The position numbers and the translations under genes are program-made. A DNA stretch of 64,000 bases from Bacteroidales bacterium F22 (GTDB lineage: Bacteria > Bacteroidota > Bacteroidia > Bacteroidales > Bacteroidaceae): contig CP095414.1 in NCBI GenBank assembly GCA_029541985.1, positions 124,001 to 188,000 of the forward strand, in the 5' to 3' direction. Below are positions 47,282-56,213 of this stretch, piece after piece (within the stretch, counting starts at the first letter, position 1; each line of letters starts with the position of its first letter). Below the pieces are notes generated by a model. It did not search any database and was not told the DNA's origin. It saw nothing but the letters and a program-made list of their open reading frames with translations.

Positions 47282-47854
47282 ATGACATCAGGTAAATTAA
47301 TCTTATTTTCTGCCCCTTCAGGGTCTGGCAAATCGACAATTATCAATGCTTTGTTCGCGCGAGGAATCGATATGCATTTCTCTATCTCAGCGACGAGTCG
47401 TCCACCACGAGGTAGTGAAAAGAACGGAGTCGAGTATTTCTTTCTCTCAGAAGCGGCTTTTAGACAAGCGATTGAGGAGGGGGACTTACTCGAATACAAT
47501 GAAGTCTATCCAGGACGATTCTATGGGACGCTCCGTTCTCAGGTTGACACCCAGCTCGCAGCAGGGCATAGTGTCGTATTGGACTTGGATGTAGAGGGAG
47601 CAATCCGTGTGAAACAACTCTTTGGTGATCAATGTCTAGCTCTATTTATCCAGCCACCGAGTATCGAAGAATTGCGTCATCGTCTCGAAGGACGTGCTAC
47701 TGACTCTGAAGAAGTCATCAATGACCGTATCGCACGTGCGGAATATGAATTGAGTTTCGCTTCTCAGTTTGATGAAGTGGTCATCAATGATGACTTAAGT
47801 CAGGCCGAAGAGAGAGCTTATCAGATTATCACTTCATTTCTCGAAAAGAACTAA
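47282..47854 (+). CDS. gmk: guanylate kinase
   Basis: Gmk phosphorylates GMP to GDP. The 190-residue enzyme has the P-loop FSAPSGSGKSTII, the GMP-binding SATSRPPRGSEKNGVEYFF and YNEVYPGRFYGT, and the lid region RLEGRATDSEEVI. Length and motifs are normal. It lies between yicC and nadD in one operon. Confidence 0.97.
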   Translation: MTSGKLILFSAPSGSGKSTIINALFARGIDMHFSISATSRPPRGSEKNGVEYFFLSEAAFRQAIEEGDLLEYNEVYPGRFYGTLRSQVDTQLAAGHSVVLDLDVEGAIRVKQLFGDQCLALFIQPPSIEELRHRLEGRATDSEEVINDRIARAEYELSFASQFDEVVINDDLSQAEERAYQIITSFLEKN

Positions 47855-47876
47855 CTGCTTTTTCAACAAAAAACTC

Positions 47877-48479
47877 ATGACCGAAGAACATACATCGAAG
47901 AATATCGGAATATTTGGAGGCTCATTTAATCCTATTCATATTGGTCATACTGCGTTGGCTAATTGGATTGTGGAACAGGGATATGTGGATGAGGTATGGT
48001 TTGTGGTTTCTCCTTTGAATCCTTTGAAGGAAGCAGCAAGTCTTTTGGATGCTGAGACGAGACTCAAACTGGTCCGATTGGCTATCGGCGATTATGCTAA
48101 ATTCAAGGTCTCTACGATTGAGTTTGATTTGCCACGCCCGAACTATATGTATCAGACTCTTGAGATGCTACAGCGCCAACATCCGACTTATCATTTTAAA
48201 TTGCTTATTGGTCTAGATAATTGGCTGCTGTTTTCACATTGGAAGCATGCTGCTCAGTTAGTGGCTGATTACCGGTTGTTAGTGTATCCTAGACCGGGCT
48301 ATGTGCTTGAAGATGCTGTCTTACCTGAACATGTTCATTATTTACAGGATGTCCCCGTGATGGATATCTCTTCTACGATGATTTGTCAAGCATTGAATGA
48401 GGGTAAAAATATGCAATTTTTTCTATCTCCGAATATACTAGATTGCATGAAAGCGTTGTTTCCTGCTTTGAGAAAATAG
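47877..48479 (+). CDS. nadD: nicotinate-nucleotide adenylyltransferase
   Basis: NadD joins ATP and nicotinate mononucleotide to give deamido-NAD. The 200-residue protein has the nucleotidyltransferase motif GIFGGSFNPIHIGHTALA and the C-terminal DISSTMICQAL (ISSTxIR type, with Cys in place of Arg). It is third in the yicC-gmk-nadD operon, 22 bp after gmk. Confidence 0.96.
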   Translation: MTEEHTSKNIGIFGGSFNPIHIGHTALANWIVEQGYVDEVWFVVSPLNPLKEAASLLDAETRLKLVRLAIGDYAKFKVSTIEFDLPRPNYMYQTLEMLQRQHPTYHFKLLIGLDNWLLFSHWKHAAQLVADYRLLVYPRPGYVLEDAVLPEHVHYLQDVPVMDISSTMICQALNEGKNMQFFLSPNILDCMKALFPALRK

Positions 48480-49028
48480 TCATTTTACCAATTGAAGCTT
48501 TTGAAGCTTATTTCTTGCCATTTTGTCAAATCCAATCCTTGCGTATCTGTCACAATTGAGTTTGGATAAGTTAATTCATACTACCCAATGGAAAAGGTTG
48601 ATTCGGAAGAGAAATCGATTCTAGGGCACGTGAGAGGGGAAATCCAAGGGCTCGTTCTTAAGGTCTCGTATTTTGCTCTTGGAAGTGATGCTTTTTTTGA
48701 GTAACGACCCATCGTTAGCATAGTAAGACTTAAGTCCCACTTATGTTAAGCCCCATGGTTAGTTTAGTAACACTTCGTTTTTGCCTTGTCTTTTTCGAAA
48801 AAAATTAGGATTTGTTCGTGTTTTATAGACAAACTGAGCAAGGGCTTACAGGTAACTATCACCAGATATCGTTCTTTTAGTTCGTCCGCGGGGAAACAAA
48901 AAGATGGTTTTTTTCTTAAAATGGAGACAAAATGATTTATTTCTTATTCTAATGTTTTATTTTACTTTCGTGGTTGAATTAAAAAAAGGTTTGTATCTTT
49001 ACAATAAAGACAAAAAACAAAATATTTT
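48480..49028. other. 549-bp intergenic region without a recognisable gene
   Basis: No known gene is seen. It contains a weak hairpin just after nadD (AAGCTT at 48495-48500 and 48504-48509), a 38-codon open frame on the plus strand (48588-48704) with no recognisable product, and a pair of imperfect 24-bp direct repeats (48708-48731 and 48752-48775, 4 mismatches, period 44). The last 70 bp probably hold the promoter of the ArsR gene (TATCTTTA near 49003). Confidence 0.5.
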
Positions 49029-49343
49029 ATGAAAGAATATACTGAGGATCAGGAAAAGATAGCACGTATCGCAAAAGCTATGGGACATCCAGCTCGTGTT
49101 GCAATCCTCCAATTTTTAGCATCACAGGACAGTTGTTTCTTTGGGGACATTCATGATGTGTTACCTATCGCCAAAGCAACTGTATCACAACATCTAAAGG
49201 AACTCAAAGCAGCTCATCTCATCAAGGGAGAGATTGAGATGCCGAAAGTAAGATACTGTATAGATAAAGACAATTGGGCATTGGCAAGAGATATGTTTGC
49301 TCAACTTTTTGTCGATTGTACCAAGAAAGAATCATGCTGCTAG
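49029..49343 (+). CDS. ArsR family winged-helix regulator
   Basis: A 104-residue DNA-binding protein with the ArsR fold: AKAMGHPARVAILQFL, recognition region LPIAKATVSQHLKELKAAHLIKGE and wing KVRYCID. The usual metal motif ELCVCDL is replaced by SCFFGDI; the C-terminus ends in a Cys cluster (DCTKKESCC) that could bind thiophilic metal or sense redox state. No arsenic, copper or other metal-resistance gene is adjacent, so its target is unknown. Confidence 0.9.
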   Translation: MKEYTEDQEKIARIAKAMGHPARVAILQFLASQDSCFFGDIHDVLPIAKATVSQHLKELKAAHLIKGEIEMPKVRYCIDKDNWALARDMFAQLFVDCTKKESCC

Positions 49344-49402
49344 TTCATCTCTGGCGTGCTCTTATGCCCAAAAGGACTCAGTAGCTATTTGAAATAATAA
49401 GT

Positions 49403-49439
49403 ATAAGGGGGGTGTCATGTAATATGACACCCCCCTTAT
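49403..49439. terminator. hairpin between arsR-type gene and aspS
   Basis: A perfect 16-bp GC-rich stem (49403-49418 with 49424-49439) with a 5-nt loop between convergent genes. There is no long T-run, but position and stability suggest a shared terminator. Confidence 0.7.
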
Positions 49440-49483
49440 CTATCGGGTTAATAGTATGATGCGCTGTCTCTATGAGCAGCTGT

Positions 49484-51253
49484 CTATGATTTCTTTGGTT
49501 CAGGCATATTCAAAGAAAGGCACAACTCATCAAGCTGGTCTTTTTCAATGAATGAAGGAGCATCTATCATGACATCACGTCCTGAATTGTTCTTAGGGAA
49601 GGCGATACAATCACGGATAGAATCCAATCCTGCAAATAAGCTGACCCAACGGTCAAGACCGTAAGCGAGTCCACCATGAGGAGGGGCTCCGTATTGGAAT
49701 GCATTCATCAAGAAACCAAATTGTTCTTTGGCTTTTTCTGGTGTGAAACCGAGCAATTCGAACATCTTATTCTGTAGGGCACTGTCGTGGATACGGATAC
49801 TTCCACCTCCAACTTCTACACCATTGATAATCATGTCATATGCATTAGCACGTACAGCTCCTGTGTCGCTATCAAGAAGTGCAATGTCTTCAGGCTTTGG
49901 TGATGTGAAAGGGTGGTGCATGGCCATGAATCGTTGTTGTTCTTCATCCCATTCGAAGAGTGGAAAGTCAACAACCCATAGACAAGAGAATTTATTTTTA
50001 TCGCGGAGACCTAGTTGGTTACCCATCTCAAGACGTAGTTCGCATAGTTGCTTGCGAGACTTCATCGCATTGTCTCCTGAAAGGATTAGAATCAAGTCGT
50101 TTGGCTCTGCATGCATGGCTTCTTTGAGCTCTTGAAGCACTTCTTGTGTATAGAATTTGTCTACACTAGATTTGACTGTGCCATCTTCATTGACACGAGC
50201 ATAAACCATTCCTTTGGCACCTATCTGAGGACGTTTCACGAAGTCCGTTAGTTTGTCCAATTGTTTACGTGTGTAGCTAGCTGCTCCTTTGGCACAGATA
50301 CCACCGATATATTTGGCAGAGTCGAATACACCGAATCCATGTCCCTGAAGCACATCCATCAATTCGACAAATTGCATCTCAAAACGAGTATCTGGTTTGT
50401 CGCTACCATATAATTTCATGGCTTCTATCCATGGCATCTGAGGGAACTTCTCTTTGATCTCTACATTGCGAATCGTTTTGAAGAGGTGTTTAGCCATTCC
50501 TTCAAAGAGGTCGATGATGTCTTTTTGTTCTACGAAGGTCATCTCACAATCAATCTGAGTAAATTCAGGTTGACGGTCAGCACGAAGGTCTTCATCACGG
50601 AAACATTTAACAATCTGGAAATAACGGTCAAAACCGGATACCATCAATAGTTGTTTGAATATCTGTGGAGATTGTGGTAGGGCATAGAATTGTCCTGGGT
50701 TCATACGAGATGGGACGATGAAGTCTCTTGCTCCTTCTGGAGTGGAACCAATCAGTACTGGGGTTTCGATTTCTAAGAAATTCATCTCGTCTAGATAACG
50801 ACGAATCTCCATGGTCATCTTATGACGCAATTCGAGATTGCTACGTACATTGTTGCGGCGCAAATCAAGATAACGGTATTTCATACGCAAGTCATCACCA
50901 CCATCTGTCTTGTCCTCTATAGTAAATGGAGGGGTGGAAGAGGTGTTGAGTATGGTCAATGCTGATACGATGATTTCAATATCTCCGGTAGCTAACTGAC
51001 CATTCTTATTGTATCGCTCATTTACACTTCCTGTCACTTGGATGACATATTCACGACCTAACTTGTTTGCTTGGTCACAAAGTTCTTTGTCTGTGTCTTC
51101 ATTGAAAACTAACTGTGTGATTCCGTATCTATCACGAAGATCTACGAAAGTCATACCACCCATTTTTCGCGTACGCTGTACCCATCCTGCCAATGTTACT
51201 GTAGTACCAGCATCACTGATGCGGAGGGCTCCGCATGTATGTGTTCTATACAT
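49484..51253 (-). CDS. aspS: aspartyl-tRNA synthetase
   Basis: AspS charges tRNA-Asp. The 589-residue class II synthetase has an OB-fold anticodon domain ([20 protein letters not shown]), motif 2 ([18 protein letters not shown]), the bacterial GAD insert and motif 3 ([15 protein letters not shown]). The length is that of the bacterial type. The start [11 protein letters not shown] is conserved. I cannot tell whether it also charges tRNA-Asn. Confidence 0.97.
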   Translation of the reverse strand: MYRTHTCGALRISDAGTTVTLAGWVQRTRKMGGMTFVDLRDRYGITQLVFNEDTDKELCDQANKLGREYVIQVTGSVNERYNKNGQLATGDIEIIVSALTILNTSSTPPFTIEDKTDGGDDLRMKYRYLDLRRNNVRSNLELRHKMTMEIRRYLDEMNFLEIETPVLIGSTPEGARDFIVPSRMNPGQFYALPQSPQIFKQLLMVSGFDRYFQIVKCFRDEDLRADRQPEFTQIDCEMTFVEQKDIIDLFEGMAKHLFKTIRNVEIKEKFPQMPWIEAMKLYGSDKPDTRFEMQFVELMDVLQGHGFGVFDSAKYIGGICAKGAASYTRKQLDKLTDFVKRPQIGAKGMVYARVNEDGTVKSSVDKFYTQEVLQELKEAMHAEPNDLILILSGDNAMKSRKQLCELRLEMGNQLGLRDKNKFSCLWVVDFPLFEWDEEQQRFMAMHHPFTSPKPEDIALLDSDTGAVRANAYDMIINGVEVGGGSIRIHDSALQNKMFELLGFTPEKAKEQFGFLMNAFQYGAPPHGGLAYGLDRWVSLFAGLDSIRDCIAFPKNNSGRDVMIDAPSFIEKDQLDELCLSLNMPEPKKS

Positions 51254-51302
51254 ATTATATATATTATTTTGATTCTCTAGTTCCGACTAGGATAATTTCC
51301 TG

Positions 51303-51310
51303 CAAATATA
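51303..51310 (-). promoter_or_regulatory. -7 box for aspS
   Basis: TATATTTG on the minus strand, exact TAnnTTTG, 49 bp before aspS. -33 box not evident. Confidence 0.45.
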
Positions 51311-51617
51311 CTATTTTCGTGGCACATACGGGCTCATTTATTTAATCATTTTTTTCTCAAGGTCGTTGTCGGTTCCTTTTTGATTCGTTGAGTCGAATCC
51401 TAAGAGTTAAATATAGTAAATGTACAATGATGATGCAAGGTCTTGGTTTTGCTATCATGGATGTTGTATATGGGGTAGATGCTCTTGAATGATATTTGAG
51501 GTTGGTCTATTAATCTAAAGGCTCTTTAGTATGAATGAATAATAGAAGGTGACTGTTTATGACTAGAATGTTGTGCTTTATGAATAAATTTTAGACTATC
51601 ATCGTATTTGTTTTATT

Positions 51618-51625
51618 TACTTTTG
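51618..51625 (+). promoter_or_regulatory. possible -7 box for the glycoside-hydrolase-like gene
   Basis: TACTTTTG, exact TAnnTTTG, 83 bp before the chosen start. -33 box not evident. Confidence 0.35.
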
Positions 51626-51708
51626 TTTTATCAATAATTCGGATACTTATTACTAGTGATTAAGTGTGGAGTGTTGTAATAAAATTAAATAACCTTAAAT
51701 TTAAAGAA

Positions 51709-53322
51709 ATGAAGAAAATTCCATTTATGTTGGTCATTCCTTGGTTGTGTTGTCTTTTGATGAGCGCTTGCTCTTCTGAGCAGCAAGAAGTAGAAAATCC
51801 TTTTTTGCTTTCGTTTAGTGTGAATGTGGGTGATACGATTGTCGAAGGTGAAATCGATGAGTCTAAACATATGATATTGCTCAATGGCATCGATGATGTG
51901 TCCTCAATTACGGGGGTTCATTACGCGTTGTCTGATGGGGCTACGATTACTCCAGAACCAGAAAAAAAAATCCATCACTGGAATTCAAAAGAGGCTTTTG
52001 TGGTCACTTCTCTAGGTTATCCAGGTAAGGTATATACTGCGATTGTAACTGATAAGATGGCTGAAGATACATCGGTCGTTTCACCTGATGCTATGGTGTC
52101 TCCCAATCAGTATTATGGGAAGGTGATTCAGCATTTTTTCTTTGATTTGAAAGCAAATAACGCTGCTATCGGATCGATGGCTAAGGCTAATGATTTGTTT
52201 GCAGATGATGATTGCGATGGTCTTCGTATCTCCATTCTTGGCAATGCAAATAGACCGGCTCATCCTAGTGAAGGAGAGGTCGTTTACTCTTATTATAAGT
52301 ATTTACTCAAATCCATCAAAAGGGCTCAAGAAGTGAGGGGAAACAAGGAGCTAATCATCTTTGCAAGTAAGAAACTGGAAGGGAAAAATTCTTTTCCTAG
52401 TTGGATCAAAGATGATAATGGAATCATCCCAGAGAAATATGGAGCTATGTTGGTGGATTATATCTTATTTATGAAAGAGAATGGCGTTCTTATCGATGTG
52501 CTTGGTGTTGATAATGAGGCTAACTTTAATGAGGGGGTAATTACTCCTGATAAACATGCTGAGGTGGTGGCTTATCTCAAGAAAGCGGCTACTGAAAAGG
52601 GATTTACGATGCCTCTGATTATTGGTCCTGAACGTTATGAACCGATGGGGGATGTTCCTAGTTGTTGGCTTAAACGATTTTTTGATGCTAATTATGGAAA
52701 TACGCTTGATATTTATGGGACACATTATTATCCTTCGCATCGGTATTTTGATAAATTGAAGTATGAGTTGTCTTTGATTGGCAATCGTCCTTTTTGGGCT
52801 ACTGAACCTCATTGGTCTTCTTCGCAGGCTGCTCCAGATGTATTGCATCATGCTGAAACGGCTATCTGTACACTTTGGGATCAGACCGATTTGGGACTTG
52901 ATGCTTTTATGTGGTGGGCTTACCAGCGGGAAGGCAATCTTAGAGGCTGTTTGATGCGTGATGTCTCTGTGCCTATTCATGGGGCGAGACCTGTCAAGAT
53001 GACTGACCCAGATGGAGAGAGCACTCTGACGACGGGAAAATTGCAGGCACGGGCTTTTAGAAAAGGAGATGTCTTGCATGTATACCTTATTAATATGTGT
53101 CTCGAGGAGGACTTAGATGGTGCTGTATCTTATGATGACTTCAGGATTGGCTTGGATGAGGAGCGTATTGATGGAGAGGTCTCTTTCGTGCAGTGGACTG
53201 ATGATTCTGCTGTAGAGGGCACGACGGCTACTGCAACGAAGTTGACTGACCAGATGGTTATGCTCAATCTTCCGAAGAGGTCGATTACACATCTTGTATT
53301 TAAATTGGCGAAACAGGAGTGA
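51709..53322 (+). CDS. putative clan-A (GH30-like) glycoside hydrolase lipoprotein
   Basis: A 537-residue lipoprotein: starting at 51709 gives MKKIPFMLVI and lipobox LLMSAC; the frame opens earlier with a GTG at 51664 that would bury the signal. An N-terminal beta-sandwich of about 110 residues (ending YTAIVTDK) precedes a probable TIM barrel. GVDNEANFNEG (acid/base Glu candidate) and FWATEPHWSS (nucleophile Glu candidate) have the spacing of clan GH-A; a C-terminal beta domain (about 430-537) resembles that of GH30. There is no SusC/SusD pair nearby. The family assignment is by motif only, and the substrate is unknown. Confidence 0.6.
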   Translation: MKKIPFMLVIPWLCCLLMSACSSEQQEVENPFLLSFSVNVGDTIVEGEIDESKHMILLNGIDDVSSITGVHYALSDGATITPEPEKKIHHWNSKEAFVVTSLGYPGKVYTAIVTDKMAEDTSVVSPDAMVSPNQYYGKVIQHFFFDLKANNAAIGSMAKANDLFADDDCDGLRISILGNANRPAHPSEGEVVYSYYKYLLKSIKRAQEVRGNKELIIFASKKLEGKNSFPSWIKDDNGIIPEKYGAMLVDYILFMKENGVLIDVLGVDNEANFNEGVITPDKHAEVVAYLKKAATEKGFTMPLIIGPERYEPMGDVPSCWLKRFFDANYGNTLDIYGTHYYPSHRYFDKLKYELSLIGNRPFWATEPHWSSSQAAPDVLHHAETAICTLWDQTDLGLDAFMWWAYQREGNLRGCLMRDVSVPIHGARPVKMTDPDGESTLTTGKLQARAFRKGDVLHVYLINMCLEEDLDGAVSYDDFRIGLDEERIDGEVSFVQWTDDSAVEGTTATATKLTDQMVMLNLPKRSITHLVFKLAKQE

Positions 53323-53342
53323 TAACGAATAGTTAAAGAGAG

Positions 53343-53390
53343 GACCAGTTGTTGATTGCAGAAGAAGTGTCGATAACTGGTCTTTTTTTT
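53343..53390 (+). terminator. terminator after the glycoside-hydrolase-like gene
   Basis: An 8-bp stem (53343-53350 with 53375-53382) with a 24-nt loop and eight T at 53383-53390. The T-run reaches the stop codon of the convergent lipid kinase gene. Confidence 0.7.
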
Positions 53391-54351
53391 AGCCTTTTTT
53401 GGGCCATGGTATCTGGTCGTTTATCTTCTTGATTAGATTGCTCCAGAGCAGCGGAGAGGGGAGACGTTGCTTTTTCTTTTGCTGACAGATTACAGCTAAA
53501 CCCTGTGGATGGATGTCAATCGTCAATCGATGGTCCATCATACATGACTCACCATCATAATGGATTAATCCGGGTTTTTCTCTATCTATGATAATGTGTT
53601 TGCATCCAAATGTGGCTACATTTTTATTCTTATGAATGTCTTTGCTGAATAGTTGAAAGGCCAACTCGGGGGTGTCGATGATGGCAAATGGATGGACGAC
53701 GGTCATGTTGAGTAGTCCATCGGTTATCTTGGCTTCGGGCGTGATATAGGCGTTGTTGCCATATTGTGAGGCGTTGCCAATCGCTATGACGAAGGCTTTG
53801 CAATCGTAGGATTCTCCATCTAGCTCTAAGTGATATTCTTCTGATTCGTATTTCCGACTAGCGCGCAATACTTGTTCGAAATACCCTTGGATTCCTCGTT
53901 TACTTCCTATGGAGAAGCGGTAGCTGATGAGTGCATCGAAACCGATGCCGCAGGTACAAAAGAAATGTTTGTCGTTGATGGTGCCATAATCGACGTGGCG
54001 AACGTAGCCTTCGTTGATTGCGATAATCGCTTCTCGAGGGGAGAAGGGGAGATTCAAGTGTCTTGCGAAACCATTGCCTGAGCCTCGAGGAATAATCCCT
54101 AGAGGGACTTTGGTGTCACATAGTGCAGTGGCTATCTCGTTTACTGTACCATCTCCTCCTATTGCTATGACGGCATCGACGTGCTCTATCAATGCTTGGG
54201 CTACTATCTTGCTGGCATGACCTGCATATTCTGTGTAGGTGATGAGAGGGGTATAGTGCAATGTATCAGCCAACTCATTTATCAATTTTACCAGGTGAGT
54301 CTTCTGAGAAATTCCAGAATGAGGGTTGATTATAAAACAGAATCTTTTCAT
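53389..54351 (-). CDS. diacylglycerol kinase-family lipid kinase
   Basis: A 320-residue lipid kinase of the DAGK/YegS/sphingosine-kinase fold. It starts FCFIINPHSG, has the nucleotide-binding AIGGDGTVNEIA and PRGSGNGFARHL, and later ITDGLLNMTVVHP and HYDGE, all conserved in the family. There is no membrane span. It is divergent from serine palmitoyltransferase (164-bp gap), so its substrate may be a sphingoid base or ceramide rather than diacylglycerol; this is an inference from position. Confidence 0.9.
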   Translation of the reverse strand: MKRFCFIINPHSGISQKTHLVKLINELADTLHYTPLITYTEYAGHASKIVAQALIEHVDAVIAIGGDGTVNEIATALCDTKVPLGIIPRGSGNGFARHLNLPFSPREAIIAINEGYVRHVDYGTINDKHFFCTCGIGFDALISYRFSIGSKRGIQGYFEQVLRASRKYESEEYHLELDGESYDCKAFVIAIGNASQYGNNAYITPEAKITDGLLNMTVVHPFAIIDTPELAFQLFSKDIHKNKNVATFGCKHIIIDREKPGLIHYDGESCMMDHRLTIDIHPQGLAVICQQKKKQRLPSPLLWSNLIKKINDQIPWPKKG

Positions 54352-54462
54352 TTATTTTAGCGGTCAATATCACAATTTCTTCAAAACTACAAAAAAAATA
54401 ACTTTTTACAAATTGAATATAAATAATACCGACCAAAATATTTATTTTTTCAGTGTTTTTGT

Positions 54463-54470
54463 TACCTTTG
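54463..54470 (+). promoter_or_regulatory. -7 box for serine palmitoyltransferase
   Basis: TACCTTTG, exact TAnnTTTG, 45 bp before the start codon. -33 box weak (TTTA at 54441-54444). Confidence 0.5.
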
Positions 54471-54515
54471 CCAACTGTAAAGATTCCTAATATTAAAAGA
54501 TAAGTATTCATAATT

Positions 54516-55715
54516 ATGGGTTTATTGCAAGATAAACTAGCCAAATATACCCTCCCACAGGAGATTAAGGCTAAAGGAGTATATCCTTATTTTCGTTGTA
54601 TCGAAAGTGAACAAGATACAGAAGTGACGATGAGCGGAAAACGTGTGTTGATGTTCGGGTCAAACTCTTATTTGGGCTTAACCAATCATCCTGATGTTAT
54701 TAAAGCAGCTCAAGTGGCTACTGAAAAGTATGGAACGGGTTGTGCTGGTTCGCGTTTCTTAAATGGAACGTTAGATTTGCATCTTCAATTAGAAAAAGAA
54801 CTCGCTGCATTTGTTGGCAAGGAAGAGGCTATTATATATAGTACTGGTTTTCAAGTGAACTTAGGTGTGGTGTCGTGCGTCACTGGTCGTGAGGATTACA
54901 TTATTTGTGATGAACTTGATCATGCTTCTATTGTAGAAGGACGTAGATTGTCGTTCTCGACCCAGCTGAGGTACAAACATAATGATATGGAGCATCTTGA
55001 GAAGATGCTTCAACGTTGTAAACCAGAATCGGTGAAATTAATCGTCGTGGATGGCGTCTTCTCTATGGAGGGCGATTTAGCTAACTTACCTGAAATCGTG
55101 AAATTGGCCAAAAAGTATGATGCAAGCATCATGGTTGATGAGGCTCATGGTATCGGTGTCCTTGGTGATCAAGGGCGTGGTACGTGTAACCATTTCGGGG
55201 TGACTGATGATGTGGACCTTATTATGGGTACTTTCTCTAAGTCCTTGGCTTCTATTGGTGGTTTCATCGCTGGAGATAAGGCAATTATCAATTATCTTCG
55301 TCATAATTCTCGTAGTTATATCTTCAGTGCTAGTAATACGCCTTCTGCAACGGCTGCTGCACAAGAGTCATTGCATATCATGCAGCGAGAACCTGAGCGT
55401 ATAGCTCATTTATGGGATATTACTAATTATTCTTTGGCTAGATTCCGCGAGATTGGTTTCGAGATTGGAGCTACTTCTACGCCGATTATTCCTCTTTATG
55501 TCCGAGATATCGATAAGACATTTTTGGTCACTAAGATGTTGTTCGAAGAGGGGGTATTTGTCAATCCTGTAATCCCTCCAGCTTGCTCGCCTGAGGATAC
55601 TTTGATTCGCTTCTCGCTTATGGCTACTCATACTAAAGAGCAGATAGATACGGCTATTGAGAAGTTGACTAAGTGCTTCAAAGCATTGGATTTACCTTTA
55701 AATCCTACAAAATAA
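54516..55715 (+). CDS. spt: serine palmitoyltransferase
   Basis: A 399-residue alpha-oxoamine synthase using PLP. Motifs: FGSNSYLGLTNHP, GTGCAGSRFLNGT, CDELDHASIVEGRRLS, VDEAHGIGVLGDQGRG and the cofactor Lys in MGTFSKSLASIGGFIAG. These features and the Bacteroidetes setting fit serine palmitoyltransferase, which condenses serine with a long acyl thioester to start sphingolipid synthesis; 2-amino-3-ketobutyrate CoA ligase (Kbl) is the main alternative from the same superfamily. The neighbouring divergent lipid kinase supports the sphingolipid reading. Confidence 0.85.
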   Translation: MGLLQDKLAKYTLPQEIKAKGVYPYFRCIESEQDTEVTMSGKRVLMFGSNSYLGLTNHPDVIKAAQVATEKYGTGCAGSRFLNGTLDLHLQLEKELAAFVGKEEAIIYSTGFQVNLGVVSCVTGREDYIICDELDHASIVEGRRLSFSTQLRYKHNDMEHLEKMLQRCKPESVKLIVVDGVFSMEGDLANLPEIVKLAKKYDASIMVDEAHGIGVLGDQGRGTCNHFGVTDDVDLIMGTFSKSLASIGGFIAGDKAIINYLRHNSRSYIFSASNTPSATAAAQESLHIMQREPERIAHLWDITNYSLARFREIGFEIGATSTPIIPLYVRDIDKTFLVTKMLFEEGVFVNPVIPPACSPEDTLIRFSLMATHTKEQIDTAIEKLTKCFKALDLPLNPTK

Positions 55716-55743
55716 ATTTTTTCGTAAAAAAAGTGTAGAAATA

Positions 55744-55775
55744 TTTGTATAGTACTTTTATAATCTGTATTTTTG
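55744..55775 (+). promoter_or_regulatory. promoter of the tRNA-Pro cluster
   Basis: -33 TTTG (55744-55747), 20-bp spacer, -7 TATTTTTG (55768-55775), both exact. It is the best-formed promoter in the window and sits 54 bp before the first tRNA. Confidence 0.8.
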
Positions 55776-55828
55776 CATCGCTTTAGAAAAAGAAAGCAAC
55801 CTTTTTGATAAGTAACCCACCTTTTGTA

Positions 55829-55903
55829 CGGGGTGTAGCGCAGCTCGGTTAGCGCACCTGCTTTGGGAGCAGGGGGTCCCAGGTTCGAATCCTGGTACCC
55901 CGA
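55829..55903 (+). tRNA. tRNA-Pro (anticodon TGG), copy 1
   Basis: A 75-nt tRNA with acceptor CGGGGTG paired to TACCCCG, D-arm, anticodon loop TTTGGGA (anticodon TGG), variable loop and TTCGAAT T-loop. The CCA end is not encoded. First of three identical copies. Confidence 0.96.
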
Positions 55904-55944
55904 CACACAAAGGGATTTATCAAAAAAAAGAAGACTTGTCCATT

Positions 55945-56019
55945 CGGGGTGTAGCGCAGCTCGGTTAGCGCACCTGCTTTGGGAGCAGGGGGTCCCAGGT
56001 TCGAATCCTGGTACCCCGA
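55945..56019 (+). tRNA. tRNA-Pro (anticodon TGG), copy 2
   Basis: Identical in sequence to the first copy, 41 bp after it; no encoded CCA and no separate promoter evident. Confidence 0.96.
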
Positions 56020-56044
56020 CAAAACAAGGAAAGTCTTTATGTAT

Positions 56045-56119
56045 CGGGGTGTAGCGCAGCTCGGTTAGCGCACCTGCTTTGGGAGCAGGGGGTCCCAGGT
56101 TCGAATCCTGGTACCCCGA
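56045..56119 (+). tRNA. tRNA-Pro (anticodon TGG), copy 3
   Basis: Identical to the other two copies, 25 bp after the second. A terminator follows directly, so all three are probably one transcript. Confidence 0.96.
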
Positions 56120-56124
56120 CTAAG

Positions 56125-56160
56125 AAATCCACAATCTTTGATTGTGGATTTTTTTGTTTT
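56125..56160 (+). terminator. terminator of the tRNA-Pro cluster
   Basis: A perfect 12-bp stem (56125-56136 with 56140-56151) with a 3-nt loop and a T-rich tail. Confidence 0.85.
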
Positions 56161-56213
56161 CTTTTTCTTTTTGTATATCTTTACTCGTATTATTAATAAA
56201 GAAATAATATTCT

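Larger units (their letters stand above)
51254..51708. other. 455-bp divergent intergenic region
   Basis: It holds the aspS -7 box (51303-51310, minus) and a possible -7 box for the rightward lipoprotein gene (51618-51625). Between them, about 300 bp of AT-rich sequence shows no gene, tRNA or strong hairpin. Confidence 0.5.

Noticed and set aside
48588..48704. 38-codon ORF as a real gene
   Set aside because: No recognisable similarity, no upstream promoter and no neighbouring context; kept only as part of the intergenic description.
52465..53079. 204-codon minus-strand ORF inside the glycoside-hydrolase-like gene
   Set aside because: It is fully antisense to a gene with signal peptide and domain structure, and its composition (many Ser, Arg, Ile) is that of a shadow frame.
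55628..56054. ORFs spanning the tRNA cluster on both strands
   Set aside because: They translate tRNA sequence; open frames over tRNA genes are a known artefact.
55829..56119. Three near-identical repeats with spacers, CRISPR-like at first sight
   Set aside because: Each repeat folds as a complete tRNA-Pro with a TGG anticodon; repeats are 75 nt and only three, with no cas genes.
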